This document shows positions 11,192 to 22,681 of a DNA stretch of 64,000 bases, piece by piece. The notes below the pieces were generated by a model. It was given only the letters and a program-made list of their open reading frames with translations. It had not been told where the DNA came from and made no database searches. Position 1 is the stretch's first letter, and each line of letters starts with the position of its first letter. Origin of the DNA: Staphylotrichum longicolle (taxonomy: Eukaryota; Ascomycota; Sordariomycetes; Sordariales; Chaetomiaceae); the NCBI GenBank assembly GCA_019096155.1, contig JAHCVI010000003.1, forward strand, positions 4,030,001 to 4,094,000, in the 5' to 3' direction. Both the position numbers and the translations under genes were made by a program.

Positions 11192-12287
11192 TTGGTGTTT
11201 GAGTTGTGTTGCTTTTACTGGTAAGGAGGGTGAGGTGGACAGGGTATGGTGAGAGTTAGAAGTGAGTCTGGCAGTGTGATAGAAGAGGATATATACTCGT
11301 TCAGCGTTCCTAAACCCCCTGGACTTCATTATGACTACCGTTAGAAGAGGCATGATGGTGATATTTCTCAATCTTTTCTTTGCCCCAAGTTAACTACATG
11401 GTAAGATCTCAAGAGGTAATACCGATTCAATCATTTCGGCACTTCTTTGAATCTTCAGTCCAGCTTTCTACCATCACTTCCGTTGCCTAGCCCCAAGAGC
11501 TTCAACGCTCTTATGTCTTCCTTTCCACCTTTGCCGAAGCCAGTTGCCGAAGCTCTTTGCTGAATACCTTGGCACTTTGGGTATTGGAATGCCGAGTTGA
11601 CAACTCAACACATGTTGCATCCGCCCAAGTCATCGATGCTCGGTATGTTGTTGTTTTTGTTCTTTTCGACTCGAAGAATAGGCGCACGAATCGGGTGAAT
11701 CAAGGGTCAGAATGGTAGGAATATAACCGACTTGGGTAATGTCATTACCTCGCGTCCCAAACGCCGGGTCCGGCTCAAAGATCCGATATTGCGGGGTGCA
11801 GGTAATATCCGTGAGCCGCTTCAAGTCAACGTCAGGTTCGATTCGGCTCAAGAACCGAGAGTCAATACGTTTAGGGAGGTGTGTTTGCGAGTGTAAGACG
11901 ACTTATGACATGCCGACTACAGACGCCAAAAGATATTAAGAGAGAGCTCTGAAAGAAAGACCCCTATTTGATTGCGTTGAGCAGCAAAGCCTTTATGAGC
12001 GTATTGCCAATTGCATAATTAGCGGTAGACATGGATACCAGCCACATATCCACCCCCCGAGCCTTACTGTTTGGTTGTCATATTCCAGGGCTGTCACTTG
12101 GAAGACGGAGTTGTTGTGAGCTGGTGTAAAATCGTGACATTCATTCTTCTTGATTACCCGCCACTCATAAAACATTACTACTAGAATCGTCAAGTAGATA
12201 CATAAGCATTACTAGCGTTCCGTCGTGTCCGCGTTCTTCATGCGCCCGCATATTGATGATACCAATGCTGCCATCTCGTCATTCCGC
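11192..12287. other. Intergenic region between esterase and GH12 genes
   Basis: Apart from the TATA box above I see nothing coding. It should hold the esterase promoter and the 3' end of the GH12 transcript. Confidence 0.5.
11289..11295 (-). promoter_or_regulatory. TATA box of the feruloyl-esterase-like gene
   Basis: TATATAT on the minus strand about 100 nt upstream of the start codon, a normal distance for inducible fungal secreted-enzyme genes. Confidence 0.5.
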
Positions 12288-13148
12288 TCAACTGATTCCG
12301 GCGGAGAACTGACCAACCGTGAATGTGGCTGGACCCCCAGTAAACGCTTCGGTGCCGAGTTGGAAGACTTTGAGGCAATGTCAGTGTGAAGAACAGAGAA
12401 ACATCTTGATAAACTGGTTCGTTACCTATTAGATTCTGGGTTTCCGATGGGTAGTCCTCGTGCTTTTCCAGGTATTTGAAGAACTCTTTGGCGTCTCCGC
12501 TAAAGCTGTTCATGTTGCTAGTCGCGAGAAAACTGTACACTCTCATGGCGCCGTTCATGCCGACGTGAAGGTCCCAGTTGTGTCCGGCAACGGTGACAGA
12601 GCCGGTGGACGAGCCGATGGGGGAGACGTTGCCAAAGTTACCAAGCCTATCGAGGAGTCAGCTTGTCAATATTCAACCTGAGGTCCCTGAGCATCTGCAA
12701 CTCACCAGATCATCAACTCGTAGTCTCCGCTGCTTTTGGCATGGTTGGGATCCTCAGCAGTAAAGAAGTCGTACGCAACGTTTGCCCGAATGCTACTCGT
12801 GTTGTACTGCCATGACACCGAGGTCGGCATGCTGTTGATCGACGCGATGGTGTGCCCCGTTGGAATCTGTCTTCCTGAGTTGGCATAGCTCTTTACGCCA
12901 TTACCGCCAGCCCAGGTCCAAGTCGTGTGCCATGACACGCCGCTGCTGGAGCTGCCGTCAACGTAGGTGCATTGGGAGCCAGAGGTTGCCGATGCCTTGC
13001 CCCAGTTGTTGTTGTTGATCTCGTACCCGTCGCCAGACCAGTAGCCAAACTGGTCGCACAGGGTTGCCACTTGCCGTCTGTCTAGGGAGGATCGCCGCAT
13101 GGGCGCCGCGGCTGCCAGCGAGCACATGAGGAGGACAAGCAGCTTCAT
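12288..13148 (-). CDS. GH12 endoglucanase / xyloglucanase
   Basis: Secreted retaining beta-1,4-glucanase that cuts cellulose or xyloglucan internally. Introns at 12647-12705 and 12368-12425 join three exons into 247 residues, the normal size for a GH12 without CBM. A signal peptide (first 15 residues, ending AAAA) is followed by a short basic stretch ending in SSLDRR, probably a propeptide cut after RR. The catalytic nucleophile is E144 in YELMIW and the acid/base is E228 in GTEAFTGG. The substrate-binding WSGDGYE and NNNNWG segments are present and the frame is intact. It diverges from the GH93 gene across about 1 kb, and the esterase lies 1.1 kb downstream on the same strand. Cellulose versus xyloglucan preference is not decidable by eye. 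Confidence 0.93.
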
Positions 13149-14171
13149 GGTGTTTTTCAATGCATTCAACGAGACGAACCAGCGCCCTCGAGGACTTTCC
13201 CCTCCGCCTCCCGGGCATTTTAGGGGTCCTCTCTGTGGGTAATGTACACAATCGTCGCTGAGCCATGTCTCAGCCAGGCCGCCTCCCTCCCACCACATTG
13301 GACCGTTTGTTGGGAATGTGATACCATTCCGTTGCCCTGAGTTCGTGGTTACGTGGCCGGATGGTTCGGTCAACTGCGATTAGTCCGCCCAGCTCGCGCG
13401 TCTCACTCCAGCCCTTGGGGTCTCGGTGCCCGTATAAGCCTAAAAGCGCCGACCCCGGATCGGGATTCCCACACATAGTCCGGCGCTGCTTGGATGCCGT
13501 GCCACTTTGCCGTGCCACTTGCCGGGCCAATGAGTGAATTACCTCTTTCGGTCTCTCCTTGTCCCCCGGAGCCATGCATCTTGCAAGGCTGCATGTACAT
13601 ACATGTGGTGAGCCACTGCAGACTGCAGATCGGATCCGTCCCAGTCGTGCGCCGGATGTCATGGAACTCAGGTCCGCCTCGCCGTGACAGCCGTGCGGTT
13701 GCAACGGGAATACTCGCTTGACTGTTTCAACGGGCCGCGCTTCTGGCTCGGCCAACCACGAAACAAGACGCATTTGCCGCGTTTCCACCAGACTGTCACA
13801 CCGGTTTATGGGTGACATCGCGACTTCGTACAGTACTAGCACAGTACTAGTTGGCATGTTAGTGATCGTTCCGGGAAATCAGGGCATGGATCGAGCACCC
13901 TGATTTACCCAGTTGGCGCGCTTCTCCGCTCAGATGCGAATGGAAATTAGCCGTGGTAACATCGCGCGGAAATCTCCAGGCTACGCAGCAACCTTGGTCC
14001 TACATCCGACTTATACGAGCTTCAAAGCAGGCGGGCATGATGAGGCTGGTGATCATGTAGGTTATATCAAGGGTATCTGGAAGATGTAAAACCTACGCCT
14101 GCCAGTCGTCACTGCGATAGGCTTGTCTAGCACAATCACAGCTCTCCCCCGCCACGCCTTCAGACACAACG
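13149..14171. promoter_or_regulatory. Shared divergent promoter region of GH12 and GH93 genes
   Basis: 1,023 nt between two head-to-head secreted glycosidase genes. It holds a TTAGCC hexamer at 13947-13952, which reads GGCTAA on the minus strand and matches the XlnR/Xyr1 activator consensus GGCTAR. A single hexamer is weak evidence. Confidence 0.45.
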
Positions 14172-15417
14172 ATGCGGTCAGCAGTGGCAACCTTCCTGTG
14201 GTTGGCTGCCCAGGCCGGCGCTGCCCTTGCAAGCCCCCGTCCAGCGCCCCCTGCCCCTTTCCAGACCTTTACCAACCGCACCATCTATGACCCCCATGGA
14301 AAAGCACGGGTTATGTACCCACGCGTCGCCGAGCTGGACGACGGCACCCTCCTTGTCACGGCCAGCGTGATGGGAAGCTCCTTCTTCAGCCGCGATGCTG
14401 CGTTTCCCATTTTCGAGAGCAAGGACGCCGGCGCGAGCTGGACGTGGATCTCCAACCTGACCGATCAGGTCAACGGATGGGGCATGAGCGCGCAGCCTGC
14501 CCTTTTGGAGCTGCGTGAGCCCCTGGGCAAGTTCAAGCCCGGCACCATTCTCGCCTCGGGCAACAGCTGGAGCTCCAACGGCACCCGCATCGACTTGTAC
14601 GCCAGCACCGACCGCGCTCGCACCTGGCAGTTTGTTAGCCACGTCGCCCAGGGCGGCGCGCCAAACACGACCAACGGGGCGACGCCCGTGTGGGAGCCAT
14701 TCCTCCTGTGAGTCCCCCTTCCCATAACCCTTCTCACCAACCCCCAGTCCCACTAACCCCCTCCCCCCGCTCAGCGTCCACAACCACGAACTCATCGTCT
14801 ACTACTCCGACCAACGCGACCCCCTCCACGGCCAAAAGCTCTCCCACGACCTCCTCACCTGGGGCCCCGTCATCAACGATGTCGCCTACGCCGAGTACCT
14901 CGCGCGGCCCGGCATGACCGTGGTGGCGCACATCCCGCCGCTGCGCAAGTGGATCCTCGTCTACGAGCTGCCAGTCGGCAACTCGAGCTCGTACGGCTCG
15001 CACTACCCCGTGCACTACCGCCTGGCCGACGACCCGACCCAGTTCGACGCCGCCGAGCCCATCGCCATCGTCGTCGACGACGGCAAGGGCAACAAGATCG
15101 CGCCCAACGCGTCGCCGTACGTGGTGTGGTCGAAGGAAGGGGGCAAGAACGGGACGATCGTGGTGTCGGACGCGGACCGCGCGGCGGTGTACATCAACCG
15201 GGCCGGGGGCGATCCGGGCAAGTGGGAGATCAAGGACGCCGGGCAGGCCGAGGCGTATAGCCGGGCGCTGCACGTGTTTGAGAAGAGGCAGGAGGCGTTG
15301 GCGGTGATTGGGGGGGATTCGTTTGATGGGAACGGATGGGGCGGGTTGAGTTTGACTGTGCTGGATGTGAGGGAGTGGTGGGGCGGTGGAAAGGGGTGCA
15401 AAGAGCGCCGGGCATAG
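14172..15417 (+). CDS. GH93 exo-1,5-alpha-L-arabinanase (arabinobiosidase) family
   Basis: Secreted six-bladed beta-propeller hydrolase expected to release arabinobiose from the ends of linear arabinan. Intron 14708-14774 joins two exons into 392 residues. A signal peptide of about 20 residues (ending ALAS) precedes a sialidase-like fold. BNR-type blade motifs are visible, such as SKDAGASW and STDRARTW, as are the family blocks YYSDQRDPLHGQKLSHD and RPGMTVVAHIPPLRKWILVYE. The C-terminus runs to a clean stop. It is divergent from GH12. The assignment to GH93 rather than a generic sialidase rests on the YYSDQRD and WILVYE blocks I recall from Arb93A/Abnx enzymes. Confidence 0.85.
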
Positions 15418-16636
15418 AATCAATCACTTGGGGGTTGTTTTAGGAGTTGGTTGGCCAAGATGGTGAGTGGGCTGGGAGGGGGCCAAGGGAGAAAACAGTC
15501 AGGGGTGACTGCTTGACCTTACTGATATGGAAAAGTTCAATCTCCCTGCTCCTTTGCATAATGCAGAGGGGAGACCCTGCAGCAGTGGCCTAGACTGCAA
15601 ACTGACGCCGGAATCAAAGGCTTTCCAAACATCCCACTGTCTGGCCATGTTCTTTGAGGTCTCATCCAATGACTGCTTCATGTTCTGCTCGTTCCTTTTG
15701 TTGAGCCAATGACAAGAAAAGGTTGATCCAATTCCTGACTTTCCAGCTTGTCAATGTCTGCTGATCATGGGTCCTGTAACTCAGTTGCTTGTGATGCATC
15801 TCATTTACAAGCGCCTTATTTGCATCGGAGCAGGCATTTGCCCATAACCCGCCGACCACTACCGACTACACCATGATCTATACGGCGGTCTTAATGTTTA
15901 CTGCTTGTGCTCCGATAAGACAAAATCGCAACCCCCCACGCGGTGGTCGAGAAAAGACATTCGACCTGAGAAGCCAAGAACGATGCTGTAACCCTGCATC
16001 GTTTCAAGTCTCAAGCAAAGCCGTGGAATTACATTCATCTCAGCACTCTACGATCAACATCATGCATGGGCCTACCTACAGCGGTAGTGACGCGATCTAC
16101 ATGGTTATTGTCGTCTGACTTGGGCAGTATCATCGCTCCTTGGCGCTGTAAGGAGTGCGGTACTTGGCCAGGACTCCAAGCCTCGAACATCGGGCCATTT
16201 CCCAATTAGGAATGTCCCACGCGGTGCGTGAGCGGGAAGCTCGATAAGATTCGGCTCCTCCCTTCCCCAGTACGGCAGTTAGATGGCCTTGGCAACCCAT
16301 CACTTGCATGGAATACTACCGATACTACCTTAGCTACGACTCTACCCCGTGATCTCCTCCCGAATGCCACTTGCTGACATTGACCTCTTGGGGAGGTGGA
16401 TAAGGAGAATGCGAACTCGAATTTCACCTCCCCCAAACGTGCATTGCCTCCGGCACAGGAGCAAAGCATCCGTCCCGATGTGTTGAGTCGCGATTCGAGA
16501 CGGAAGTGACGACCACGAGTTAGGCTATGAAGGCCAGCGGCATAAATGTGTCCATGAAGAAGGGCAGGAGCTCTCCTTTGAGTCTTCTGTCATCACTTCA
16601 CCCGACCGCCAGATCTCAAGCAAAAGTGCCTTCATC
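15418..16636. other. Intergenic region upstream of the carboxypeptidase locus
   Basis: No frame here looks like a gene. It separates the GH93 3' end from the M14 carboxypeptidase start. Confidence 0.5.
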
Positions 16637-18043
16637 ATGAAGTTCACCGCCGCCGCCCTCCTTCTCGTGGCACCCCTGGCTCTTGCCGGTGCTGTGCCCA
16701 AGCCTGAGCGGAAGATCACTTATGATGGCTACAAGGCCTACCGCATCGCAACCCACGGTGACGCCAAGTCTGTCAAGGGAAAGCTTGCGTCCTTTGCGGT
16801 TGTTCCCTTCAATCTCAACACGAATGAGCACTTCGATGTTGCCATCCCTGGAGACGAGGTTGCAGCATTCGAGGCTCTTGGCTTCGAGGCCGAGGTGTTG
16901 CACAACGACCTTGGAGCTGACATCATGACGGAGGGCACATTTGCCCCTTACCAAGGTGAGTCCGAAATTGCCAGAAATGGTACATGAGAGAGACCACACA
17001 AAGCTGACACTGGCATCCAGAGGTCTCTGCACAGGCCGTCCCGAGCCTGTCGTGGTTCGACTCGTACCATGCGTATGCCGACCACGTGAAGTTCTTCAAC
17101 GACCTTCAGGGTGCCTTTCCGAATGTGTCGGAGATCATCGACATCGGCGCCTCTTCACAAGGCCGCCAGCTCTTTGGCATCCACATCTGGGGCAGCGGCG
17201 GCAAGGGTTCCAAGCCTGCCATCTACTTCCACGGCACCGTTCACGCCAGAGAGTGGATCACGGCCAAGGTGGTCGAGTACCTCGCCTACAACTTTTTGAC
17301 GCAGTACAGCAGTGACGCTACGGTCAAGGCCATCCGTGATACCTACGACATCTACATTCTTCCCTTTGTCAACCCTGACGGTGAGGGCCCCTGATAAACA
17401 CACCCTTTGTTCAGGAGTGGGACAACTCACTGACAATGGAAACTCAGGCTTTGTCTACACCCAAACCAACGACCGCCTCTGGCGCAAGAACCGGCAGTCC
17501 CGCTCCGGCGCGTCCTGCGTCGGCACCGACATCAACCGCAACTGGCCCTACAAGTGGGAGCTCACGGGCGGCGCCTCCACCGACCCGTGCGACGAGACCT
17601 ACAAGGGCAAGGCCGCCGGCGACACCCCCGAGAACAAGGCGCTCGTGGCCTTCACGCAGTCGCTCACCAACGGCAAGGGTATCAAGCTCTACATCGACTG
17701 GCACAGCTACGGCCAGTACATCCTCTTCCCCTACGGGTAAACCTGCCAGGCGCAGGTGGCCAACTACGCGCGCCAGAACTCGCTCGCGCAGTCCACGGCC
17801 AACCGCATCGCGCAGTCGTACGGCACGCGCTTCACGTACGGCCCGTCGTGTTCGACGCTGTACGCCACCACGGGCAGCAGCACGGATTACATCCAGGACG
17901 TGGCCAAGGCCGAGTTCGCCTGGACGATCGAGCTGCGGCCCAAGGGCTCGGGCAGCGGTGGGTTTGTGCTGCCTGCTGCGCAGATCCTGCCGTCGGCGAT
18001 TGAGCAGTGGGAGGGCATGAAGTATTTGCTTGCTGTGATCTAA
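16637..18043 (+). pseudogene. M14 metallocarboxypeptidase A zymogen with in-frame TAA
   Basis: Secreted zinc carboxypeptidase that would trim C-terminal residues from peptides. Introns 16956-17020 and 17381-17447 give a 424-codon frame with a signal peptide (first 17 residues), an activation propeptide to about residue 110, and the catalytic domain. Zinc and substrate residues seen: HAREW (His and Glu ligands), DINRNW (Asn-Arg) and DWHSYGQ (third ligand). At 17738-17740 the frame meets TAA right after FPYG, then runs on for 101 sense codons to a second stop at 18041-18043. The downstream part holds the rest of the fold and the catalytic Glu in TIELRPKG. A tyrosine codon at the TAA would restore the family sequence. 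No intron of normal size can remove it. Translation ending there would lack the catalytic Glu, so the product should be inactive. Confidence 0.85.
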
Positions 18044-18830
18044 AGAGGGCAGCAAGATATCTGCCATGAGTTAGGGGTTTCAGGAGATGGGGGTGGCGGG
18101 GAAAGGGGGTAAGAGGGAGTTGAGAAGATGTGAGAACAACTAGGAGAGAGAGAATGTTGCCAAACAATTTACCTTCGAGCTTCTGTCGTGCTACGCAACT
18201 TGAACTGTGTCCCGTCATACTAAATGCTACCTCAGTGATTCTGACTTCCTGCTGGGGTGAACGGTCACCTGAGTTGCCCTCAGTACGCTGGATGGGGATG
18301 CGGAGATTCTTGAGCAGCACCCGCTAGTCCCTAAGAAGAGCAGCCATGCAGTGGAAAGTTGGAAGCCACTTGATACCCGCCAGGAGACATCCCGATCCCT
18401 CGTCTGTAAAATTTGGTCTAAAACGTTAGAGTTGATGATCTACAAGTTCTGGATCGACGACTTGACCGGGCACGCTAACGAATTAGTCAAGAACTTGCGA
18501 CACAGATCTTAATACTTCGAACTAAAAAGCTCAGGCACGAAAATGGTCGCAATTCTCTCGCTCCCTTGCATCGTAATCTATTTGCACAAGCATTCTCAGT
18601 AGCCCGGCAAAGATTGACGGAGCATCAATGCCGGCTCATTCAAGGTAGTGTACTGACGTCACGAAGCCGACGTCAGACTTACACGACCCCTTTTTCTATC
18701 ACCGCCTCTCCTCAACCACACAGCTCACAACTTCAACCTTTTTGCATCTACTTGAACAGGCGCCTGTGCAAAAATCAACCATTCAACCCGTGACATTCCT
18801 CACTCAAAAATTATTGAAACAGCATCAGCC
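18044..18830. other. Intergenic region upstream of the CsbD-like gene
   Basis: No supported gene. Contains the CRE-like element listed separately. Confidence 0.5.
18654..18661. promoter_or_regulatory. CRE-type element TGACGTCA with nearby second GACGTC
   Basis: Perfect palindrome TGACGTCA, the site of Atf1/AtfA-type bZIP factors, 170 nt upstream of the CsbD/Hmp1-like start codon. A second GACGTC core follows at 18669-18674. Position and target gene fit stress-MAPK control, which is inference. Confidence 0.55.
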
Positions 18831-19367
18831 ATGTCCGCGCCCTCCGACAACCCGCAGAACCCTCAAAACCCGAACCCGAATCAGAAACAACCCGGCCTCT
18901 TGGGCGCTCATGCCGAGTACATCAAGGGCGCCGCCGAGGTATGTTTATCTTCCCCTTCCCAAAACCTTCTTTGCAAATTTCCTACCCTCTCTCTCTTCCC
19001 ACTCACACCCCTTTCTGCCCTTCCCTCCAACCCCTCCCTTTTCCAACCCCCCCACATCCGCAACCCCCAGGCTCCAACCAAAGAAACACGAATCCTCACC
19101 ACCAAAACACCAAAAACACTAACACTCTTATCTCATTCCGCTGCACAGAGCACCATCGGCTCCCTGACGGGCTCCCAGTCGTGGTCCACCTCGGGCGAGC
19201 AGGACAAGGCGCACGCGCGGGCCGCCCTGCAGGCCGCCGTCGAGCACCGCGACCCGGCCAAGGCCGGGTACGGCCGCGCCGAGGAGATCGCGGGCAAGCT
19301 GACGGGCTGCGAGGGGATGAAGCACGAAGGGGCGGCGAGCAAGGCGGCGAATAAGCGGAGGGATTGA
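18831..19367 (+). CDS. CsbD / Hmp1-like stress-response protein
   Basis: Small hydrophilic protein of 108 residues after removal of intron 18939-19148. It matches the fungal group annotated as CsbD-like or as mismatched-base-pair and cruciform-DNA recognition protein Hmp1. Visible traits are an Asn/Pro/Gln-rich N-terminus, the HAEYIKGAAE / STIGSLTGS junction typical of the group (GxxxEtiGxltG), and a charged C-terminal helix with KAGYGRAEEIAGKLTG. No signal peptide or membrane segment is seen. The role is stress-associated and poorly defined. The 210-nt intron is a multiple of three and contains no in-frame stop, so an unspliced message would also be translatable to 178 residues. Confidence 0.75.
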   Translation: MSAPSDNPQNPQNPNPNQKQPGLLGAHAEYIKGAAEVCLSSPSQNLLCKFPTLSLFPLTPLSALPSNPSLFQPPHIRNPQAPTKETRILTTKTPKTLTLLSHSAAQSTIGSLTGSQSWSTSGEQDKAHARAALQAAVEHRDPAKAGYGRAEEIAGKLTGCEGMKHEGAASKAANKRRD

Positions 19368-19806
19368 TTGAGCAACGAGTTTGTCGAGGATTAAGGAAGG
19401 GAGGTTGAGGGCATGTGAGGAGTACCCAGGAGCGCCCAGGAGCACGAGCTTTCTCTATTAGCCAGTTATACGCAATGGCTGTTCTTGAAACCTGCTTTGG
19501 TTTCTCTACATCCCTCTTTTCTTTCAGGAGTTGTGTGGCAGGAGGGATTTAGGTACTATCGAGTGGTACTCGACTGACCCAGAGGCCCCAGAGACCTGCG
19601 CTTGTTGCCTGAGGCACAGGGTATTGAATAAAGTTTCCAGCTGTTAAGTCGGGCCCGACAACTTGTGGTAAAAAACAATCGGTCTGGACATGCCACCCCG
19701 CACTTTGGCCGCCTCCCGCAACCGCCGCGAGATTCAGCTGGCTTTGCGATCCATCAGTTTTGTTTTCAGAAAACAGGGCCGTGCATTTCCGTTTCTCTCT
19801 GTTCGA

Positions 19807-21068
19807 ATGCCGCGATCATCATCATCGCTGTCTTCCAAAGACGATGATATAGACATCGAGACCTTTGGGCCGCTAGCCGCCATTCCAGAAGAGTCTCTCA
19901 TTCGACTCCCCTCAAGTATTGCCGAACGAGTCTTCCAGATGCCTTCCAACCCTCTTGATTGCAAGCTCGTTCGCCGTATTTGCGGATCCTACAATATTGT
20001 CCACGTTGTTGAAGTTCAAGGCGTTAACTTGGTTATTCGCGTACCTGCGACGGGATGGGGTGCTGGCATGACGGCCGCGGCGGCACAGGCGCTCGAATCT
20101 CAGGTTTCGACGATGCGCCTCATCCGGCGAACCACAAGCATTCCGGTGCCGGAAATCCATGGCTTGGACACGACAAGCAACAACGCGATCGGCGCTACCT
20201 ATGTTTGCATGACTTTTCTCCCCGGCCAAACAGTATCCGAGATATGGTTTGATGATTCTGACGCTGAATCACCGGAAAAGAGGCGGCTTTCCATCCTGGC
20301 AAATCTGGCCAAAGCCATGGCCGAGTTTTCTCGATTTCAATTCGACAAGCTTGGTTCGGTGATAGAAGACGAGACCGGAGCTATACACGTTGGCCCTGCC
20401 TATGACTGGCACGAAAACGACGATGGCACCTTGCGAGTAGAGGCCCTTGGCGGCCCTTACAATTCTGCTTCTGAGTATCTTCAGAGCCAGGTGGTGTTGG
20501 GAGACAAGAATGTCTGGGCTCGGGCCGCGGCAAGGGTCTTGAAGACCCTCCTACGTTTCTCACCCGGCTTAGATTCTCAAGATGGGTTTGTGCTGTGTCC
20601 GCCCGACTTCGACTCCCAAAATGTACTCGTGGACAGACAAGGAAACATCACGGGGATCATCGACTGGGATCTGGCTCACACAATGCCGCGCTGTCTTGGA
20701 TATACACGTTATCCGGCTTGGATCACTCGCGATTGGGACCCTTTGATGTATGGCTGGCCGAAAGTAACGGACTCGGAGGATTCACGAGAGACGCTGATCC
20801 GGTATCGAGAGTACTACGCCGGTGAGGTCGGGAAGGCTCTGAACTGGGAGGGGGATTGGAAATTCACAGAAGTCCCACATCGTCGAAGCAGTGTGGAATG
20901 CCGTACTGAACGGCAAGTGTCGGTTAGAGATTTGCCGCAAGTTCGTGCAAGTTGCCATTGGTGACGGCATCAACGCCTTGGGACGTTCTGCGCCAGATTG
21001 GGGAAGACAGATACAATGAGGATGATTGGGAGGTTCTGGAATCCAACCTTCGAAAGCTGTTCGATTAG
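19807..21068 (+). pseudogene. Second APH-type phosphotransferase gene with two frame breaks near its 3' end
   Basis: Another fungal aminoglycoside-phosphotransferase-like kinase, unrelated in detail to the one at 3.4-5.0 kb. The ATG at 19807 (MPRSSSSLSSKDDD) is preferred because codons before it look non-conserved. The main frame shows LVIRVPATGWG near the N-lobe, the catalytic loop PPDFDSQNVLVD and the metal site GIIDWDLAHTMP. After KFTE at about 20868 the family sequence continues in a second frame (KSHIVEAVWNAVLNGKCRLE), then in a third from about 20981 (DVLRQIGEDRYNEDDW) to a TAG at 21066-21068. Each break is a net +1 shift; the second lies in a GGG at 20980-20982. No intron explains them. 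Read as it stands, the main frame ends at 20964 with an aberrant tail. Confidence 0.75.
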
Positions 21069-22465
21069 GTCCGCACAGTCAGCTCCATGGTCAGAGACTC
21101 ACCATGCACGAATATGATTCAAGATTATATTCAGAACGTAAACAGTGCTCTCTGTTCCCCTTACAAGGCGGGGTGCCAATTTCTTTTGGCTTGCCTGGTC
21201 TTATTTTGAACAGCGTGAGCAGCGAGGGACAGACCTGGGATCCATGATTCTGGTGTGCGTTTGTGCGATCCCAAAAAACCAGATACACTGCGGCTCGGCT
21301 CGACTTGGTTCAAAGATGCGAGAACGTATCTCTGCGAACTGGATCCAACTCACAGTTTCAGGACAGTTGCTGCAAGTCTATGTTTCAAAAGTCGGCGAAG
21401 CCAACGGGAGTGATGGCAGGGGGTTCTTCGGTGGCGAACAGTGAGATCCACTCGCGCCACGATCTGGTCTTTCGATTTTTGATCTTGGCGTCGACGTGGG
21501 GTGCAGAGTGCCGGGATGCGATCATGAAACCGGGAGGCGATAATTACCCCGCCAAATTCTTATCGGAGCAGCAGGGATTGACCCCCCGGATTCTGCCACG
21601 GAGAGACTTTTGTTGGGTCAACGTTGACACGGGAATGCCAACGTGGACTCGGCTTGATGACGTTGCAACGCGGACGACTACCTATTGGGAGTCGCGAAAG
21701 TGCAGAACTGCGGTGAGAGCGCGGTCTCCCGGCGCACGGGAGTGGTGGGAAACTGTCAAAAAGGTGTTGGCGAAGCGGTGTGTGCTCCCTCCTGCCTGCA
21801 GCGATCGATGGGCTTGGTCGCTCTTCCCACTGGATGCACCACGTCGACCACGTGCATCCGACGCTTGCCATCAACGACAAGAGCACTCGACGCTCCATCG
21901 CGCTTGCGCTCATGGCGACGTTGGGCCGATGTCAACGATGCCGAGCGCTGACGCCACCCCTCATACGGCGAAACGAAAATAGATCCAAATGACTTCACGG
22001 CAGGTGAAAATGTTTGCCGTTGTTCCAGACCATATGGGGACAGGAAAACTGTCGCCTTGATTAATGAGCGAGGCAGCAGAGTTCTCTCGACTCTTCGGTC
22101 TCGTTCCGCCGTGCTCGTGGTGGCGAAGCAAGGGGCAGACCGCGGCTCAGGCGACCAATGGGTCCGGCATTGTTCCTCCCAAGGGAGTCTCGGGTTGATG
22201 ATGGGTTTTGTCTCACCCGGCACAGCCGCACTCTTGTAGGGCTTATCAAGTGCTATCGAGCGGTCACTCGCAGTCGCCGAGCTGGTCTTAAAGAGGATTG
22301 TTCACTTCCAAGGGATGGCAACAGTCTCTTTGTTCCGCCCTTATCGCGAGCCGGCTCAAAGTTACCATCCTTGCTGGTACAGTACCGTCAAATGCGAACA
22401 CACGCCATAAGCACTCCTCAGTACGAGCACTTGAGCCAGTGTTTGGGCTGACATGATATTGCAAG

Positions 22466-22681
22466 GTGTGCTTGGAAGGGAGAGAACCTCGGCCACAAAT
22501 CTCCGATGTTACTGTGAACCTGTCCTTTGTGCCCAAAGACCCGCTTGCCGTCCAGGTTGCCATGGTGAACGGCAAGGCCCTGGAGTCCCCGCGCTTTACC
22601 AAGCGTCAAGCTCTGGAGTATCCCGTAGATTACTGGCCCGAGGTACCACTTGCGCCAACATCGAGCGCAGCATCTGTTTGA
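22466..22681 (+). other. Possible gene relic (about 70 codons)
   Basis: An open stretch with protein-like composition and GC-rich third positions (for example QISDVTVNLSFVPKDPL, then KALESPRFTKRQALEYPVDYW). It begins without a convincing ATG context and has no continuation in neighbouring frames. I do not recognise the family. It may be a degraded exon or chance. Confidence 0.2.

Noticed and set aside
11770..11860. Possible second tRNA (GGTTCGATTC box)
   Set aside because: No acceptor or anticodon stem can be drawn around it.
17738..17752. Mini-intron GTAAACCTGCCAG removing the TAA in the carboxypeptidase gene
   Set aside because: Thirteen nucleotides is too short for spliceosomal removal and would shift the frame.
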